DNA from: Lichenostomus cassidix
Lineage: Eukaryota > Chordata > Aves > Passeriformes > Meliphagidae
Direction of reading: 5' to 3'
Length of the DNA stretch: 64,000 nucleotides
Assembly (NCBI GenBank): GCA_008360975.2
Contig: CM039211.1
Coordinates: 65,066,565-65,130,564, forward strand
Position numbers and translations under genes: made by a program
Shown here: piece after piece, positions 31,916-44,244 of the stretch
Position numbering within the stretch: position 1 is the first letter of the stretch
Layout of the letters: each line of letters starts with the position of its first letter
The notes under the pieces: generated by a model
Seen by the model: only the letters and a program-made list of their open reading frames with translations
What the model was told of the DNA's origin: nothing
Database searches by the model: none

Positions 31916-32284
31916 GCACAGAATAGTTTGATTTGGAGGGGACCTCTTAATGGTCCTCTCGACCAGCCCCTGCGTATTTCACAAAGACAGAAAGATCTTC
32001 AAATAGATTAGGTTGCTCTAAGTCCCATCCAACCTGATCTTGGATGCTTCCAAGGATGGAACATCCACCACCTCTCTGGGCAACCTGAGCCAGTATTTCA
32101 CCATGCTTGTAAAAACCTTCTTTCTTGTAGCCAATCTAATCCATACACGCATAGTTTAAATTACCCTTTGTCCTGTTGCAAAAGGCCCTTCTAAAGTCTG
32201 TCCCAATCTTAATATAGGCCTCCTTCAAGTACTGAAATAAAGAACCCTCAGGCTGAGCAACCCCAATTCTCTAAGCTTTCTTTC
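31916..32284 (-). mobile_element. CR1 non-LTR retrotransposon fragment (3' end)
   Basis: Reading the - strand gives the usual CR1 3' region: a segment on two-part wording equivalent to 'ctgagcaacctg...ccatccaacc' and ending in the CTGTG-type tail at 31916. On the + strand this appears as CACAGAATAG followed by GGAGGGGACCTC and CCATCCAACCTGATCTTGGA. It is diverged and truncated at its 5' end, with no coding capacity. Confidence 0.85.
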
Positions 32285-35200
32285 TGTTCAAGTTGGTGGT
32301 GACCTTGCCCTCAAACCAACCATGGGGAAACAACCTAGCCCATACTCATGTACGATTTTGCAACTTGGGGTCACCCTCCCACTGCTGGATCCTCCCTGTG
32401 GCAGTGAGGTGCCTGCAAGGCATGGCTCTGGTTGACACACACCAGGGCATGCTTACCTGTGCTTGCTGTAATTTTAGATGGTGCTTTTTGCAAGAAAAAA
32501 GAGCTGGAGCAAAGTCACCCTCATGTCTTTGTGATTGTTGCACAATGTTAGAGGGGCTGCCAGCAATATGTGGTTCACTCATCTGCCTCCTGTCTCTGGA
32601 AGAGTTGATATTTCATGTTGTGACACATGACATGGACTTCTGCTTTTAGGGGAAAATGAAAACTGCTTGATGTAAAAGAAAGCACAGATGGGTCAGACAT
32701 AACAAAGAACTGACTTGTGGCTGAAAGTCTCTAAATTACTACCTTTCCCATCAAAACACAACTTAAGATGTCATAAGTGTAATACAGACCCACAACAGGA
32801 TGTTGAAAAGCTCCGTTCTATGGGGTAGGAGCCTCTGAAATCAAGTGTCTAGAAATGCTGGTGACTTTGAAGTTATGTTGAAAGGGAAAACATTCACCAG
32901 CTCAGCACAGATACCTTTCCCCTGCTATTTCCCAGAATGATGGCACACCGGAAACACGGCTGGTTTCTCTGGCTTTGCAGGAAACCTCAGCCCTGTTGGC
33001 GCCTGGCAGAGGGCAGCTGGCACAGTGGTGCTGCAGGGCTGGCACATGGGAGGGGCAGAGGTGCCAGCTCATGGATAGGGCATTTCTCAGGGTGACATGA
33101 CTAAATGAAAGCTACAGCTGGATGAAGCTTTTGCAAGGCCGTTCCCAAAACAGTAAACTGGCTCTGTTAGCACAACTCTGCTAGCACCCTGCCAGATTGT
33201 GACCTGGTGTCAGAGCAGCTTCGGTTGGCCACAGAGAGGTTTCTGGTGTTTTTGAGAATGAATTGCCTTAGTCTCTCAGCTGGTATATAACCTGCATGGC
33301 ATGTAGGCTTATTTCCTTGACCTGATGTGTTTAGGGTCTCTTCAACTGTCTGAACACCCCTGTTAGTAACTCAGCCCCGTTCAGGCAGAGCTGGCCTTTG
33401 ACCACGTCATTCCTGTTACATAAGAAACTATTTCTTCAAAACAGGTTTGTTGGGTTTTGGATGGTGGCAAGGCAGGTAAGCAGGTCAGGAGGATGTCTGC
33501 ATGACGTGCTGTCCCTTGTGGAGGAGGCATGGTGGTCTGCAGCATGTGGTGCCCAGGGCTGCATCTCATAGCCACAGCTTGCCAGGTGCTCCACAAATCA
33601 CTGCAGCCTCTCCAGAATGTCAGCACAGGGGGCTGGGGCCCTTACTGAGACCTCCACATGCCCCTCCTGCTCTCAGTGCTCAGCAGTACCCAGTGCAGGG
33701 AAAATGCCCACAAACTCAAGCCATAAGATCACACTGGTCCCTTGCACTGCTGGCACATGTGCATGACTCTGCTCATTTATGATGCTTGTTCAGACAGAGC
33801 CAGGTATGACCTGCGGCTTTTTCTCCTTTGTCAATCTGGAGACAGATCAAATACTGGGGCAAATTATTTAAATTACTCTTCCTCCAGTGAGGCCAAAACC
33901 AAATTAACCTCAATCCTGTCCCTCTCAGCAACACTTCCTCACCCTGAAGGCAGATAAGCTTTAAAGGCAGCTTCTCTCTATACCCCTGCAGCCACAAAAA
34001 GAGATGGGCCCTTCTTTTGGGTGTATGTAGGAGAGGAGATTCTTTGCTATCAGGGCAGCTGGGCACAAACCAGTGGGATAGTCGAGTTGCAGGCATTAAT
34101 TTATTTTCTTTATTTTTAAGTTGTGATAAAGGTAATAAAAATGGGGTGAAGGGCCCACTTTAGTGTGCAAAATGGGTTAATAGACCAGCCTGTGAGCCAG
34201 ACCTCCTGAAGTGCTTGTCTCCCCGTTCCTGCAGTCAGAGCCACGTGTCTGAGTGCAGTGGTGGAGTGCAGAGAGACACTAAAACTGTTTTTTAAAAACA
34301 CTGTTTAGAGGGGAGTGGACTCAAGTTCCAGATCTGGCCCATATCCTTGCAGGTTTTTATTGCTGTGACCCAGTGTTGTTTAGAGGGGAGCTGACTCGGG
34401 CTCTAGATCTGTCCCACATCCTCACAGGGTGTCACTGGTGTGCAAGGAAGTTACTGATGTGTAAATCACAGCTCATTTTGGCGGGAACAGCACTCGGTGG
34501 GGCTGCTGCTAATTTTAGGATTGCGCAACAGGGGCCGAGCGAAAAGAAGTCCATTGTGGTTTCAAAAGACACCAGTGAGCTCTGACGTTTTCTTGTTTCA
34601 ATTCCCCTAAATAAAGAAGTGTGTCTGTGGGAAGCACAAGCCCCTGGGAAGCTGCTCTGCCAGAGCAGCCACAAAAGCTGTTTCTGGCTGTGGCCAGGCT
34701 GAACATGACCATGGGTCCCCAGGTGGGCATAGCTATGGCAGGGAGCAAAGCAGCAGCCAAAGGAGAACTACCCATCAGGAGAAGGCTTCCAGTTTATTTC
34801 TGTTTAATGGCATTTAAAGTTACTGCAATTACACAGCTGAGAAGAGAAAATAATCTTGAGATAATGTGCTCCAAGCTTCACCGGTGTCTGGGTGATTTGG
34901 TTTTATCAGGAACATGTCATTGAAAGACAGCATGTGACATATTCTCACCACACATAACAACAGTGGGCAGGCTTGCTGAAAGGAAATCGAATGTTGCAAA
35001 AACGAAATCAAGAGTGGGAGAGAAAGGAAACTAGGTGGTTTTGCTCTTAACTCAGTTATTTGTGCTGCATCATTTTCAAGCTGTTTCTGTGCCTCCCTCT
35101 AAGTTCTTAAAAAAAATCTCTGGTACTGCTTCCTCATTGAAGTTTATCTTCTCATCTTTTCAAGACTGGTGTTGACAGCTCTTGTGTTAACTGAGAAGCT

Positions 35201-37375
35201 GTTTGTTTTTCTGTCTCCCTTTTCCCGTTTCTGCAGACTGCAGAGTCGACAGTTCCTGTTGATCTTTGTGTGTCTCTGCACCCGAGCAGGAAATTTGGCT
35301 CTATTGTCAGGAGCACAAACCAAGGTCATTTCAGGAAAGTGCAGTGGTGTATGGCCATGGGCCATGCTGAGAGAGGGTGAGGAGAGCCGTGGATAAGGGA
35401 TTTTTTCCTTGATTTCTGTGGTGGGCTTTTTTGGTTTTTTTTTTTTTTGGTTGGGTATTTTTTCAATACTTGTTAAATCATTCTAATTCTCTGGTTTGCT
35501 CTTCTCTGGCAACTTCCCTCCAGGGATCTCTCACACCATTAAAAGTAAAGCTTCCTAAATCCTCCAGCCTTAAGCATTAATCTCAACCTCACTTCTCAAG
35601 GAAATGCCTTGTTCTGGGTTAACAATATTCTGGTGGCAACTGCAGTAAAGCTTTGACCTCCAGCAGCTACTGCTGTGCTGCTGACACCTCCACTGTGGTG
35701 AGGGAAAAGTTAATGCAGCTTTCAGTAGTTAAGTGAAATACTCCAGCTAATTTGACTTTGATTTGACAATATGATCCCACACCACCCAGGAAAAGAAACT
35801 AAGGAGAGCTGCCCACCCACTACTGGGATATAGCCTGACTTGCACAGACCTCATCTGCTGTTTAAATGTTACTTACAATTGCACTACAATTAATTCTGAG
35901 ACTCTCCCTCCTATGCTCTTCTTTGTTGCCTGCTTCCCTTGGAACTCAAACACATAATTTTCTTAGCAAAAGGTGTACTGCATGGTTGATCACATATTAC
36001 AGTGCTCTGTCACTGGTAGAGGAATGAACACACACTTTCTCCTCTGTGACCACCTCTGTGTGAAGCAGGCAGCACTAATTTATTGCTCACAAAATGCTGC
36101 TGAAAGATGACTCACATGTGTCTACTCTGGTGCCTGTCCAAGCCAGAATGGGCCAGGCAGTTCTTATGCTGAGAGCAGTAACTTTTGATTGAGGATGGGG
36201 CTGAATTGCAGAGACACTCCTTGATATAGCTGGAGTGTAAGTGAGTTTATATTGACTGTGTGTTTTTTAATAAAAGGAGTAATTGTGAGGAGCCTCAGTT
36301 GACACAATTTTTCTGATCTTAGGCTGTGACCAATTCTAAATTAGGTGGAGGACATTATCTGGCAAGCTGAATTTTGTGTGAAAGCAGAAAGCAAAGCAGG
36401 TGGGTCCTTGTAAGGTCATTCCCATTTCAGCACCTTGGCAGCCACCAACACTTTCTAGAGATCTCTAAAAAGGTTGTGAGAAGGAAAGATTCACTATGTA
36501 GTTTTTTTAAGTGGGTTTTGGCACCCATGAATTTGACAACACCCTCATAAAAGGCAGTCTTTGCAACTGCTGTCCAGAAGTGGGAGTTAGTAAAGCAAAT
36601 ATTGGTGTTGATCACTGTTTGTCAGGCTGGTATTTGCTAAGAGCTCTCCTCCATGTGTGTAGGTGTCTGTGCAAACGCCAGGCATAGTGTTAGCACAGCT
36701 GCACCATTACTGCTGGGTTTGTACAGAGGTCCTCCCTTGGATGGTGACTACGGCTGTTTTCTGTCTTGCTATCTTTGCTGAGAATGTGAATGTGCTCCAT
36801 TTCTGAAATTCTTCGTTGCTTGCTGCTCTGCCAGATCTTTTTTAGGTTCTGTCTCCCTTGTTTTCCCCGTTCCCTTGTTTCCTGTGCCTCCCCCGCACTT
36901 TGTCATAATTTTTGTGTATAGTCAATGCAGCAGGCGTAGGGTTGAAAAAAAAAGGGAAATCCCATTTGTGAGACAGTTGCTGCTTTGCTGGCATGCCACT
37001 GCCTTGCAGCTGAGGCAGCAGCCTGGTAACCACTGCAGGGCTCATTATTGGTGACTTGTTGAGAATCAGTGAAGTTTAACAGGAGAATTAGAGAATCCAA
37101 GCAAGCTTTTCTGGACACCAGCATGGTGACCTGGCATTCCCAGTCTTGCACAGAGCCAGTGCCTCCGTGCTGCAGTGCCTCCCCTGTACCTTTCCAATTC
37201 TCTCCAGATGGGACAGGTGCTATTTTGCATGGGTGGGGGATTTTCAGACTATTGTGAACAATGATTTCTTTGAGCTGGGTTTTGGAAATGCCTTGTTTGA
37301 ACAATCTCTGTTTGGATAAAGAATCACTTAGTGCCCCTAAATCCCACAAAATAGACTTAAAGTGGAAAAGGTTTT
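32285..37375. other. Intergenic region
   Basis: Unique-looking sequence. It contains a pair of ~50-bp diverged repeats 75 bp apart (34303 and 34378) and a T-rich run at 35430-35462. Open frames of 60-150 codons occur on both strands but lack conserved domains or splice context. No gene is supported. Confidence 0.6.
34303..34430. repeat. Diverged 75-bp tandem duplication
   Basis: GTTTAGAGGGGAG begins at 34303 and again at 34378. About 50 bp after each start remain alignable (AGATCTG-CCCA-ATCCT-CAGG) with several substitutions, so the duplication is not recent. Confidence 0.75.
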
Positions 37376-37377
37376 AA

Positions 37378-37799
37378 ATGGAGCCTCCCCTATGAGGAAA
37401 GGCTGAGAGAGATGGAATTGTTCAGCCTGGAGCAGAGAAGGTTTAGGAGTGACCTAACTGTGGCCTTCTAGTAGCTGAAGGGAGCTAACAAGAACAACAG
37501 AGAGAGATTTTTACAAGGGCATGTAGTGACAGGACAAGGCAGAATGCTTTCAAACTGAAAGAGAGTGGGTTTAGATGAGATACCAGGAAGAAATTCTTTA
37601 CTGTGAGGGTGGTGAGGCACTGGCCTGGGTTCTCCAGAGAAGCTGTGGATGCCACATCCCTGGAAGTGTTAAAGACCAGGTTGGATGGGGCTCTGAGCAA
37701 CCTGATCTGGTGGAAGGTGTCCCGCTGCATGGCAGGGGCCTTGGAACAAGATCTTTAAGGTCCTTTCCAACTCAAGCCTTTCTATGATTCTGTGATTCT
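37378..37799 (+). mobile_element. CR1 fragment (3' end)
   Basis: Typical CR1 3' sequence: GAGGAAAGGCTGAGAGAG, then the 'gtgaggtg...tggatgccacatccctggaagtg' region, GGATGGGGCTCTGAGCAACC, CCTTTCCAACTCAAG, and a tail TTCTATGATTCTGTGATTC. 5'-truncated and non-coding. Confidence 0.92.
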
Positions 37800-40700
37800 C
37801 AGAACATAGAGCAAAAGGTTAAAAGATTTAATAAGAGAATGCAGGGACTGAACCAAGGTGGAATACAGTATCTTTTGTGAAACATTCCCCCTTGAACCTT
37901 TCAGGGCTTTAAAAAGTGTTTTGGTATTTTATTCACTCTAAAGATTAGAACTATACATTTGAAAAAGGAAGGTGGTATGTTCAATGTAATAAGGAAAGGA
38001 TCTCCTCTACAATTTGAATTGCCAGTGATTTATGTGAATGAGCAATTAGGTGTGTTTGTCTGGGGATCCTGGGGCCATGTCTTTGCTATATCAGAGGAAA
38101 AAAAGAGAATGGGTTTTAGATTTCACTTCAGAATGTCTGTTTAGGAAAAAAAAAGCACAAAAGAATGAGACTTCATTGTGAGTGGATCATCACAGTCCAG
38201 ACCTCAGGAGAAGGAAGGACGATGGCAGCAGGTTGTTCCTCTACCCCTCACATGCACACACAAATATTGCCAATATGTATCCATTTTAGGGCATTGTGGT
38301 AAATTCCACCTGCCTCCAGCCACCAGAACATTGCTGGGGGAGGCTGGACCATTTCCATTTCAGGATCTGCATGCTGCATTGTGTCAGGGTGAAACCTCTA
38401 CACAAGAGGTCCCTTTGTGGGCTGTGCTGGCTGAGAAGTGGCACAGGCTGAACCTGAGTCTGGTGAAAGCTGTCAGGGTGACAACCAACTGTGAAGGCAG
38501 AGGGACGACTTGACTCATCACTAGTCTGACACCAGTTTAGTATGAGAGTGCTGACAACATCCCTTGTTGTGAGGTAGTTTCACTTTAAAACTTTGTGTCT
38601 GATAACGCTGAAATGAGCTCATTTCCTTTCTTACTTTTCATTTTCAGAAACACACAGAGAAGAAGAAGGAGCTGACTTTTGCTGCCTCTTCTGAACTGGA
38701 GACAAATCCTCCCAGGAGATGGGAAGTTCCCCACAGCTGCTCTGCAGATAAGCCCCATGAGCTTTAGGCACGAAGGGCTGCAAGAAAAAATGTGTTGGTG
38801 GCAATGACCTTGCACAGAAATGGAAGGAAGCTTGTCCCTTCCTGTCAAAAAGGACTCCCTTTGGGCTTCCAGTGCTTTCTCTGTGAGTATGAGCAGCCCC
38901 CAGAGAAGAGCAGGAGATGCTGGAAGTGTTTGGACAGGGTGGTCAGACACAGACAGGAGTGCTGTGCTCCCTGAATGCCTGTTACCATGCTGACTTAACC
39001 ACTGGATCCATCCATTTCTTGGCTTCAGGAGAGCCCTGCTCTGCTGTGGGGAGCAGATCCATGCAGCACCATCAACTGCAGCTCATAATCCCCCCTTTGC
39101 TAAGTGACCCCCACACTGGACATTCCGCTTTGTTTATTTCCAGGTTAAATCAGGGAATGCAAAACGAGTACAAAATTGATTTTTGATACCCGTGCTGGCT
39201 CTGAACATGGGGAAAGGCTTCTCCCATGTATCCACAGCCTTGTGTTGGGCGAGGTGTGTCTCCCCACAGCACAAACACTTTTGGCTGTGGTTGTGCTGCT
39301 GAGGGATGTTGGTTACTGATGTGAGAGGGAAAGCTGTGAGGTTGACCTTTGGCATTAACAGTACAAACAAAAAAGTGAGAAATACCAAGTCTCCTTTCAA
39401 GGGTAAGGACACCGTGTTCTTCCTCACCAGAGACCTCTCTGCAGATGCACCGACTGGCTCCAAGGAGAATAAAGGAGAAGTAAATAGGGGAAACAGAAAA
39501 AAAGAGGTTGCACTTAACAACAAAGTATTTTTTGCGCTTTAAAACATGTTCTATTCTCTGGACCCTATGTGTTATGGGAAGGCCCCATGTCAGCTGTTCC
39601 ATGCCTCCCTCATGGGTCTGGGTGCTGTGTGTGTGCCCTGTGCCCCTCAGCAGGGCTGTCACCATCCCCACCTGCTCCACATGGGCAGGAGAGGAGTGGA
39701 GGAGTGTGGATGCCCAGAGGGAGGAAGCAGAAGGGGTGGCTCTGACCAACTGTGGGGGTTGTGTCCCACAGGCACAGGTGTAGGAGTCGACTTCACGTGA
39801 CAGCATCTTGGGTTACATCATGTTTTGTGGTTATGATGACATCCTCCCTGCCAATTGCATCATCTTGTGGTGGGCAAAATGTGCAGCTGGGGGAAAATGC
39901 ACACGGGCTGCAGCTCTGGAAGGAGCTCTCAATCTGCAAAGGCACAGGAAGTCAAGGTTGCTTTTGTTGGGTTTTTTTGTTGGTCTGTGTTTTTGGTTGG
40001 TTGGTTGTTTTAAGGTTTTCATTTCATGTTTTATGTGTTTCTTTGTTCCATGTGTTGCTTTGGTTTTAACATAGAGCAATTTTATTTTCAGGTGTTTTCA
40101 GGTGGCTGGCAGGGGAAGGGCTGCTGTGACCAGGCTGTGCCTGTGCTTATGGCAGAGCATGGTGATGGAGAGGGAGAGGTGAGGGTAATGCTGTGCTGAG
40201 GAGGTGACAGAGAACCTTGGGGAAGGGGTGAGAGGTGACGAAGCCTACCTGGACAGGCACCAGCTGCTGACCACCTCCTTGCAGCTCTGGGGGAGGCTGA
40301 GGACAGTTTTTCAACACAGACTCAACAGAACCCTGACAAAGTACTCAGTGACAAGCTCACAAGGTGTTACCTGTACTTTCCTTGTCTGGACCACAGTGCT
40401 GCTGGCAGGGGTGTCACTGAGAGATGCTCTGGAGACATCAGCAAAATATCAGGGTGCCCTGAGGAGCAAGTGACCCAGGAGGTGCACCAGAGAGCAGATT
40501 CTGGGTAGGATGTCCCATGCCAAGAGGGCTATAGTGTCCCACTGAGCATGGCAGAGAGGAAGAAAAAGTTAGCAGCCCACTCTGTGGGGCACTTGGGGCA
40601 GGCTGCCCAAAAAACCCCACACCCCATGCAAGGGCATTTTGGGAGCCAGTGGTTTGCATCCCAGTGGTGTGCTTCACCTCCTGCTGGGGTTGTCTGGCTC

Positions 40701-42055
40701 TGCTACCCCAGGGCATCCTGGCTTACCCTGTGGTTGCTGGGATGCCCATGGTGACCCCATGGGAGGTGTTCCTGTTGGGGTGACTCTGTGCTCTGCAGGG
40801 CAGGTGACTGGGAAGTTGTGCAGAAGCACAGAGTGTGGGACCAGTTGGCCTCAGGACTGTCAGTGTAATTATTACACCCGGAGTTTCATGTTCCTGCTGC
40901 CCAGCAGAGGCCACATCAGGCAGAAATCACAGTGTATCTAGCAATGGTGGCATCTGGGTCTCCAGCCAGGAGTTCACAGGCTCACAGAATTGCATATCTG
41001 GCCAATAAAATTGGCAGTGATGGTGTCAGGTCTAAAAACCCAGAAGGCTCAGGACAGAAAAGCCCACAGAAGTTTGGATGCTTACTCAAATTAAACAACA
41101 TGAACTTTCAGTTTTGGCCCAGGGTTGAGTCACTATGAAAACCACCTTTTTTGTGGTATCTCAGTGATTGCCAAAAATCAGAAAACTACATCATGCACCA
41201 AAACAACAAGTAAAATACCTTGTCAGGCTTTTTAAAGCCTCAGTTAAAAATGTCTTCATATTTTACATGTAAAATGGCTCACAAGAACCACCAGTAAATG
41301 ACCCATTGCAGTTCTGGGTAACATTTTGGGGAATGAGTAAGAATCTCTAGAAACCCTCTTTATGAATTTATCCCCCAAATGACAAAGCATGTACAATAAG
41401 CAATGCACTGAATCTAGTATTGGCATCTCTGATAATCACTGCATCTATCCATGGTATTCTTCACAGGCCCTGTTTCTGATTTTCTTCCTGTCCCCAGTTT
41501 TTCCTTCCTTCACTTTTAAAAACTTTTTATTAATTGTAATGCTTCTGGGTTTTGAACAGCAGTTGTCTCTTCCTTCTAAATGATGTCCTAACAACAAACC
41601 AAATAAAAAATATCAAGGAAAAAAATTGAATTTAAGCACATCTGGTAAATAGTAACCATAGCTTCAATTTGCTGTTGTTGTTGCTGTTATTTTTGGTGTA
41701 GTTATCCTAGGTTGTAAGATATCTGAGGTGAGGGTTATTCATGACACTTAATTGATATTACTTACTTCATTAATGTGTGATCAAATTACACCATTAATTT
41801 ACAGGTTATTTATAGTAATGTTTGGAAATGTGAGGTATACATGTAGTTGGAGCAATCACCAAAATTGCACATTTCACCTGACACTTACCAGACTTTAAAG
41901 GAAGATCAAATTTTTTCACAGATGCATAGGCAAAGTGACCTGTAAGCTGAAATCCTTCAAGGCAGAGCTGCAAATGAACTTCTCATTTCATTTGCAGGGT
42001 TCATTACTAGAGAAAGATGGCAAACACCCTTATCTGTGATTTCCTGTATTCATTC
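37800..42055. other. Intergenic region
   Basis: No gene or complete mobile element is recognised. There is a T/G-rich low-complexity stretch with GGTTGGTTGGTTG at 39,960-40,020. Overlapping frames at 39,150-39,806 have no recognisable product. Confidence 0.6.
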
Positions 42056-42059
42056 TAAT

Positions 42060-42550
42060 GTGATCCCACCTGGAGTATTGAGTCCAGATTTGGGACCCCC
42101 ACCATAATAAGGACCTGGACCTGTTGGAATAAACCCAGAGAGGTGAGGAAGATGATCCTGTGGAAACAGTCTGAGAGAGTTGGGGTTCTTCAATCTGGAG
42201 AAATCTCTGGGGAGATCTTCTAGCACCTTCCAGTACCTAAAGGGGTACAAGAGAGCTGGAGAGTGACTTTTTGCAAGGGCATTTAGTGATAAAGCAAGGG
42301 TTAATGGCTTTAAACTGAAAGAAAAGAAATTAGCATAGATATTAGGAAGGAATCCTTTACTGTGAGGCTGGTGAGGCCCTGGCACACATTGCCCAGAGAA
42401 GTTGTGGATATCACATGCCTGGAAGTGTTCAAGGCAAGGTTGGATGGGGCTCTGAGCAACCTGGGGAAGGTGTCCCATGGCAGGGGGTTTGAAATAAAAC
42501 AATCCTTAAAGTCCCTTCCAACCCAAATCATGGTATGATTTTGTGGATTC
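42060..42550 (+). mobile_element. CR1 fragment (3' end)
   Basis: Begins in the CR1 segment GATCCCACCTGGAGTATTG, continues through GAGGCCCTGGCACACATTG and GGATGGGGCTCTGAGCAACC, and ends CCTTCCAACCCAAATCATGG with a TATGATTTTGTGGATTC tail. 5'-truncated, non-coding. Confidence 0.92.
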
Positions 42551-43094
42551 ATTTTTCAGTTACTTTTTATGTCCTCTCAACAGAACAGGATCCTATAAAT
42601 TCAACAAGTTGTAAGCCCACTTTCTGTGTGCATGGGAAGAAAAAGAGAGCTGAGAAATGTAGCCATAGGCAGCCAGGAAATAGAGCCTTCATTTCAAGTT
42701 CAGTGACCTTCCATGATACCAAGACCTTGGTGGTTACAGACTTTTCCCAGGAGCAGAATATGGTGTGCTGTCTGTAGAGCAACTAAAAGGGGAGGTTTCA
42801 TTAAAGCAGAACCAGTAGGCATTGCAGTTGTGGCAAAAAAAAAGGTATTTTCTACCTGCTATTTTCTTTTCGTCTGCTTGGCTCTCCTTCACTGTCCCAG
42901 GGGTTTGCTTCTAAGGCATTTCAGATCAGAGTTTTTTGGAGGGAGTGCTCAAGGCAGCCTGCTGCTGAAGTGCTGTGCGCTCAGCCGTGAAGAGAGAGAC
43001 TTTCTCGTGCCTTTCTCTTAATAGCTAAGGTCATTCCAGCTGGATGCATCTGGCTGCTCTTCCATCCCCACCAACAAGCAGGGTGTGGTCACAC

Positions 43095-44244
43095 CCAGTG
43101 GCAAGGCTTTCGACACTGTCTCACAACATCCTTGTAGGCAAACTCAGGAAGTGTGGGCTGGATGAGTGGGCAGTGACATGGATTGAGATCTGGCTGAGTG
43201 GCAGATCCCAAAGGGTCATCAGTCAGTGGCACAGGGTCTAGTTGGAGGCCTGTCACTAGAGGTGTCCCCCAAGGTTCCATGCTGGGCCTCATCTTGTTTA
43301 ATTTACTCCTCAGTGATTTGGAGAAAGGGGCAGTGACCTCCTCAGCAGATTTCACTGATGACACAAATCTGGGAAGAGTGGCCAACACCTCAGAGGGCTC
43401 TGCAGCCCTTCAGAGGGACCTCGAAGTGTTGATTCTCTGCCCAAGAAGAGATGATTCTTCTTCTTGGGCAGAGAAGAATTGTCTGAAGTTCAACAAAGGC
43501 AAATGCAGTGTCCTGTCCCTGGGGAGGAATAACCCCTGGCACCTGTAAAGCCTGGGGGTGACCTGCTGGAAAGCAGAAAGGTAAGGCCCTGGGGGTCCTT
43601 ATCCCCCAGGATATTAACAAGCTGTCCCTGAGCCAGCAGTGCCTTGTGGCCAGAAAGGTCAATGGAATTCTGGGATGCACCAGCAAGAGCATTCCCAGCA
43701 GGTGAAGGGAGGTGAGCCTGCCCCTCTGCTCAGCCCTGGTGAGGCACATCTGGAGTGCTGTGTCCAGTTCTGGGCTCCTCAGGGCAAGAGAGACATGGAG
43801 CTCCTGGGGCAGATCCAGTGGAGGGTGACAAAGGTGATAAAGGGACTGGAGCATCTCTTGTGAGGACAGGCTGAGGGAACTGGGCATGTTCAGCCTCGGG
43901 AAGAGATGTCTGAGAAGAGACCTCATTGATGTCTGTCAGTGTCTGCAGGGAGGTGTCAGAGGATGGACCAGGCTCTGCTCAGTGGTGCTGAGCAACAGGA
44001 CAAGAGACAATGGACAGAAAATGATGCACAGGAAGTTCCACCTGAACACAAGGAATAACTGCTGTGGGGGTGATTGCACATTGGAACAGATACCCGGAGA
44101 GGTTATGGAGTCTCCCTCCCTGGAGATGGTCAAGAACCCTCTCAATGCAATGCTGTGCTCTAGGATGGTCCTGCTTGAGCAGGGAAGTTGGACCAGATGA
44201 CTTGCTGTGTTTCTTTGTATCCTTACCCATGCTGTGATTCTCTG
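43095..44244 (+). mobile_element. CR1 copy with decayed reverse-transcriptase C-terminus
   Basis: This longer CR1 copy retains relics of the ORF2 reverse transcriptase: KAFDTVSHNILVGKLRKCGL in broken frame, GVPQGSMLGLILFN at about 43260, and FTDDTNLGRV, a decayed form of the F-x-DD catalytic motif. Frameshifts and stops show it is dead. It then runs through the standard CR1 3' half to a CTGTGATTCTCTGA tail. A local inverted duplication interrupts it at 43433-43475. Confidence 0.9.
43433..43475. repeat. Perfect 16-bp inverted repeat (hairpin) inside CR1
   Basis: Arm TTCTCTGCCCAAGAAG at 43433-43448 is the exact reverse complement of CTTCTTGGGCAGAGAA at 43460-43475, with an 11-bp loop; one more A-T pair extends the stem. 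The right arm fits the expected CR1 reading (WAEKN), while the left arm is extra sequence. Confidence 0.92.

Noticed and set aside
39150..39806. 218-codon - strand frame
   Set aside because: No recognisable family, no splice context, and overlapped by equally long frames on the other strand.
42050..44230. Antisense frames of 83-178 codons
   Set aside because: They lie on the reverse strand of CR1 copies and are not genes.
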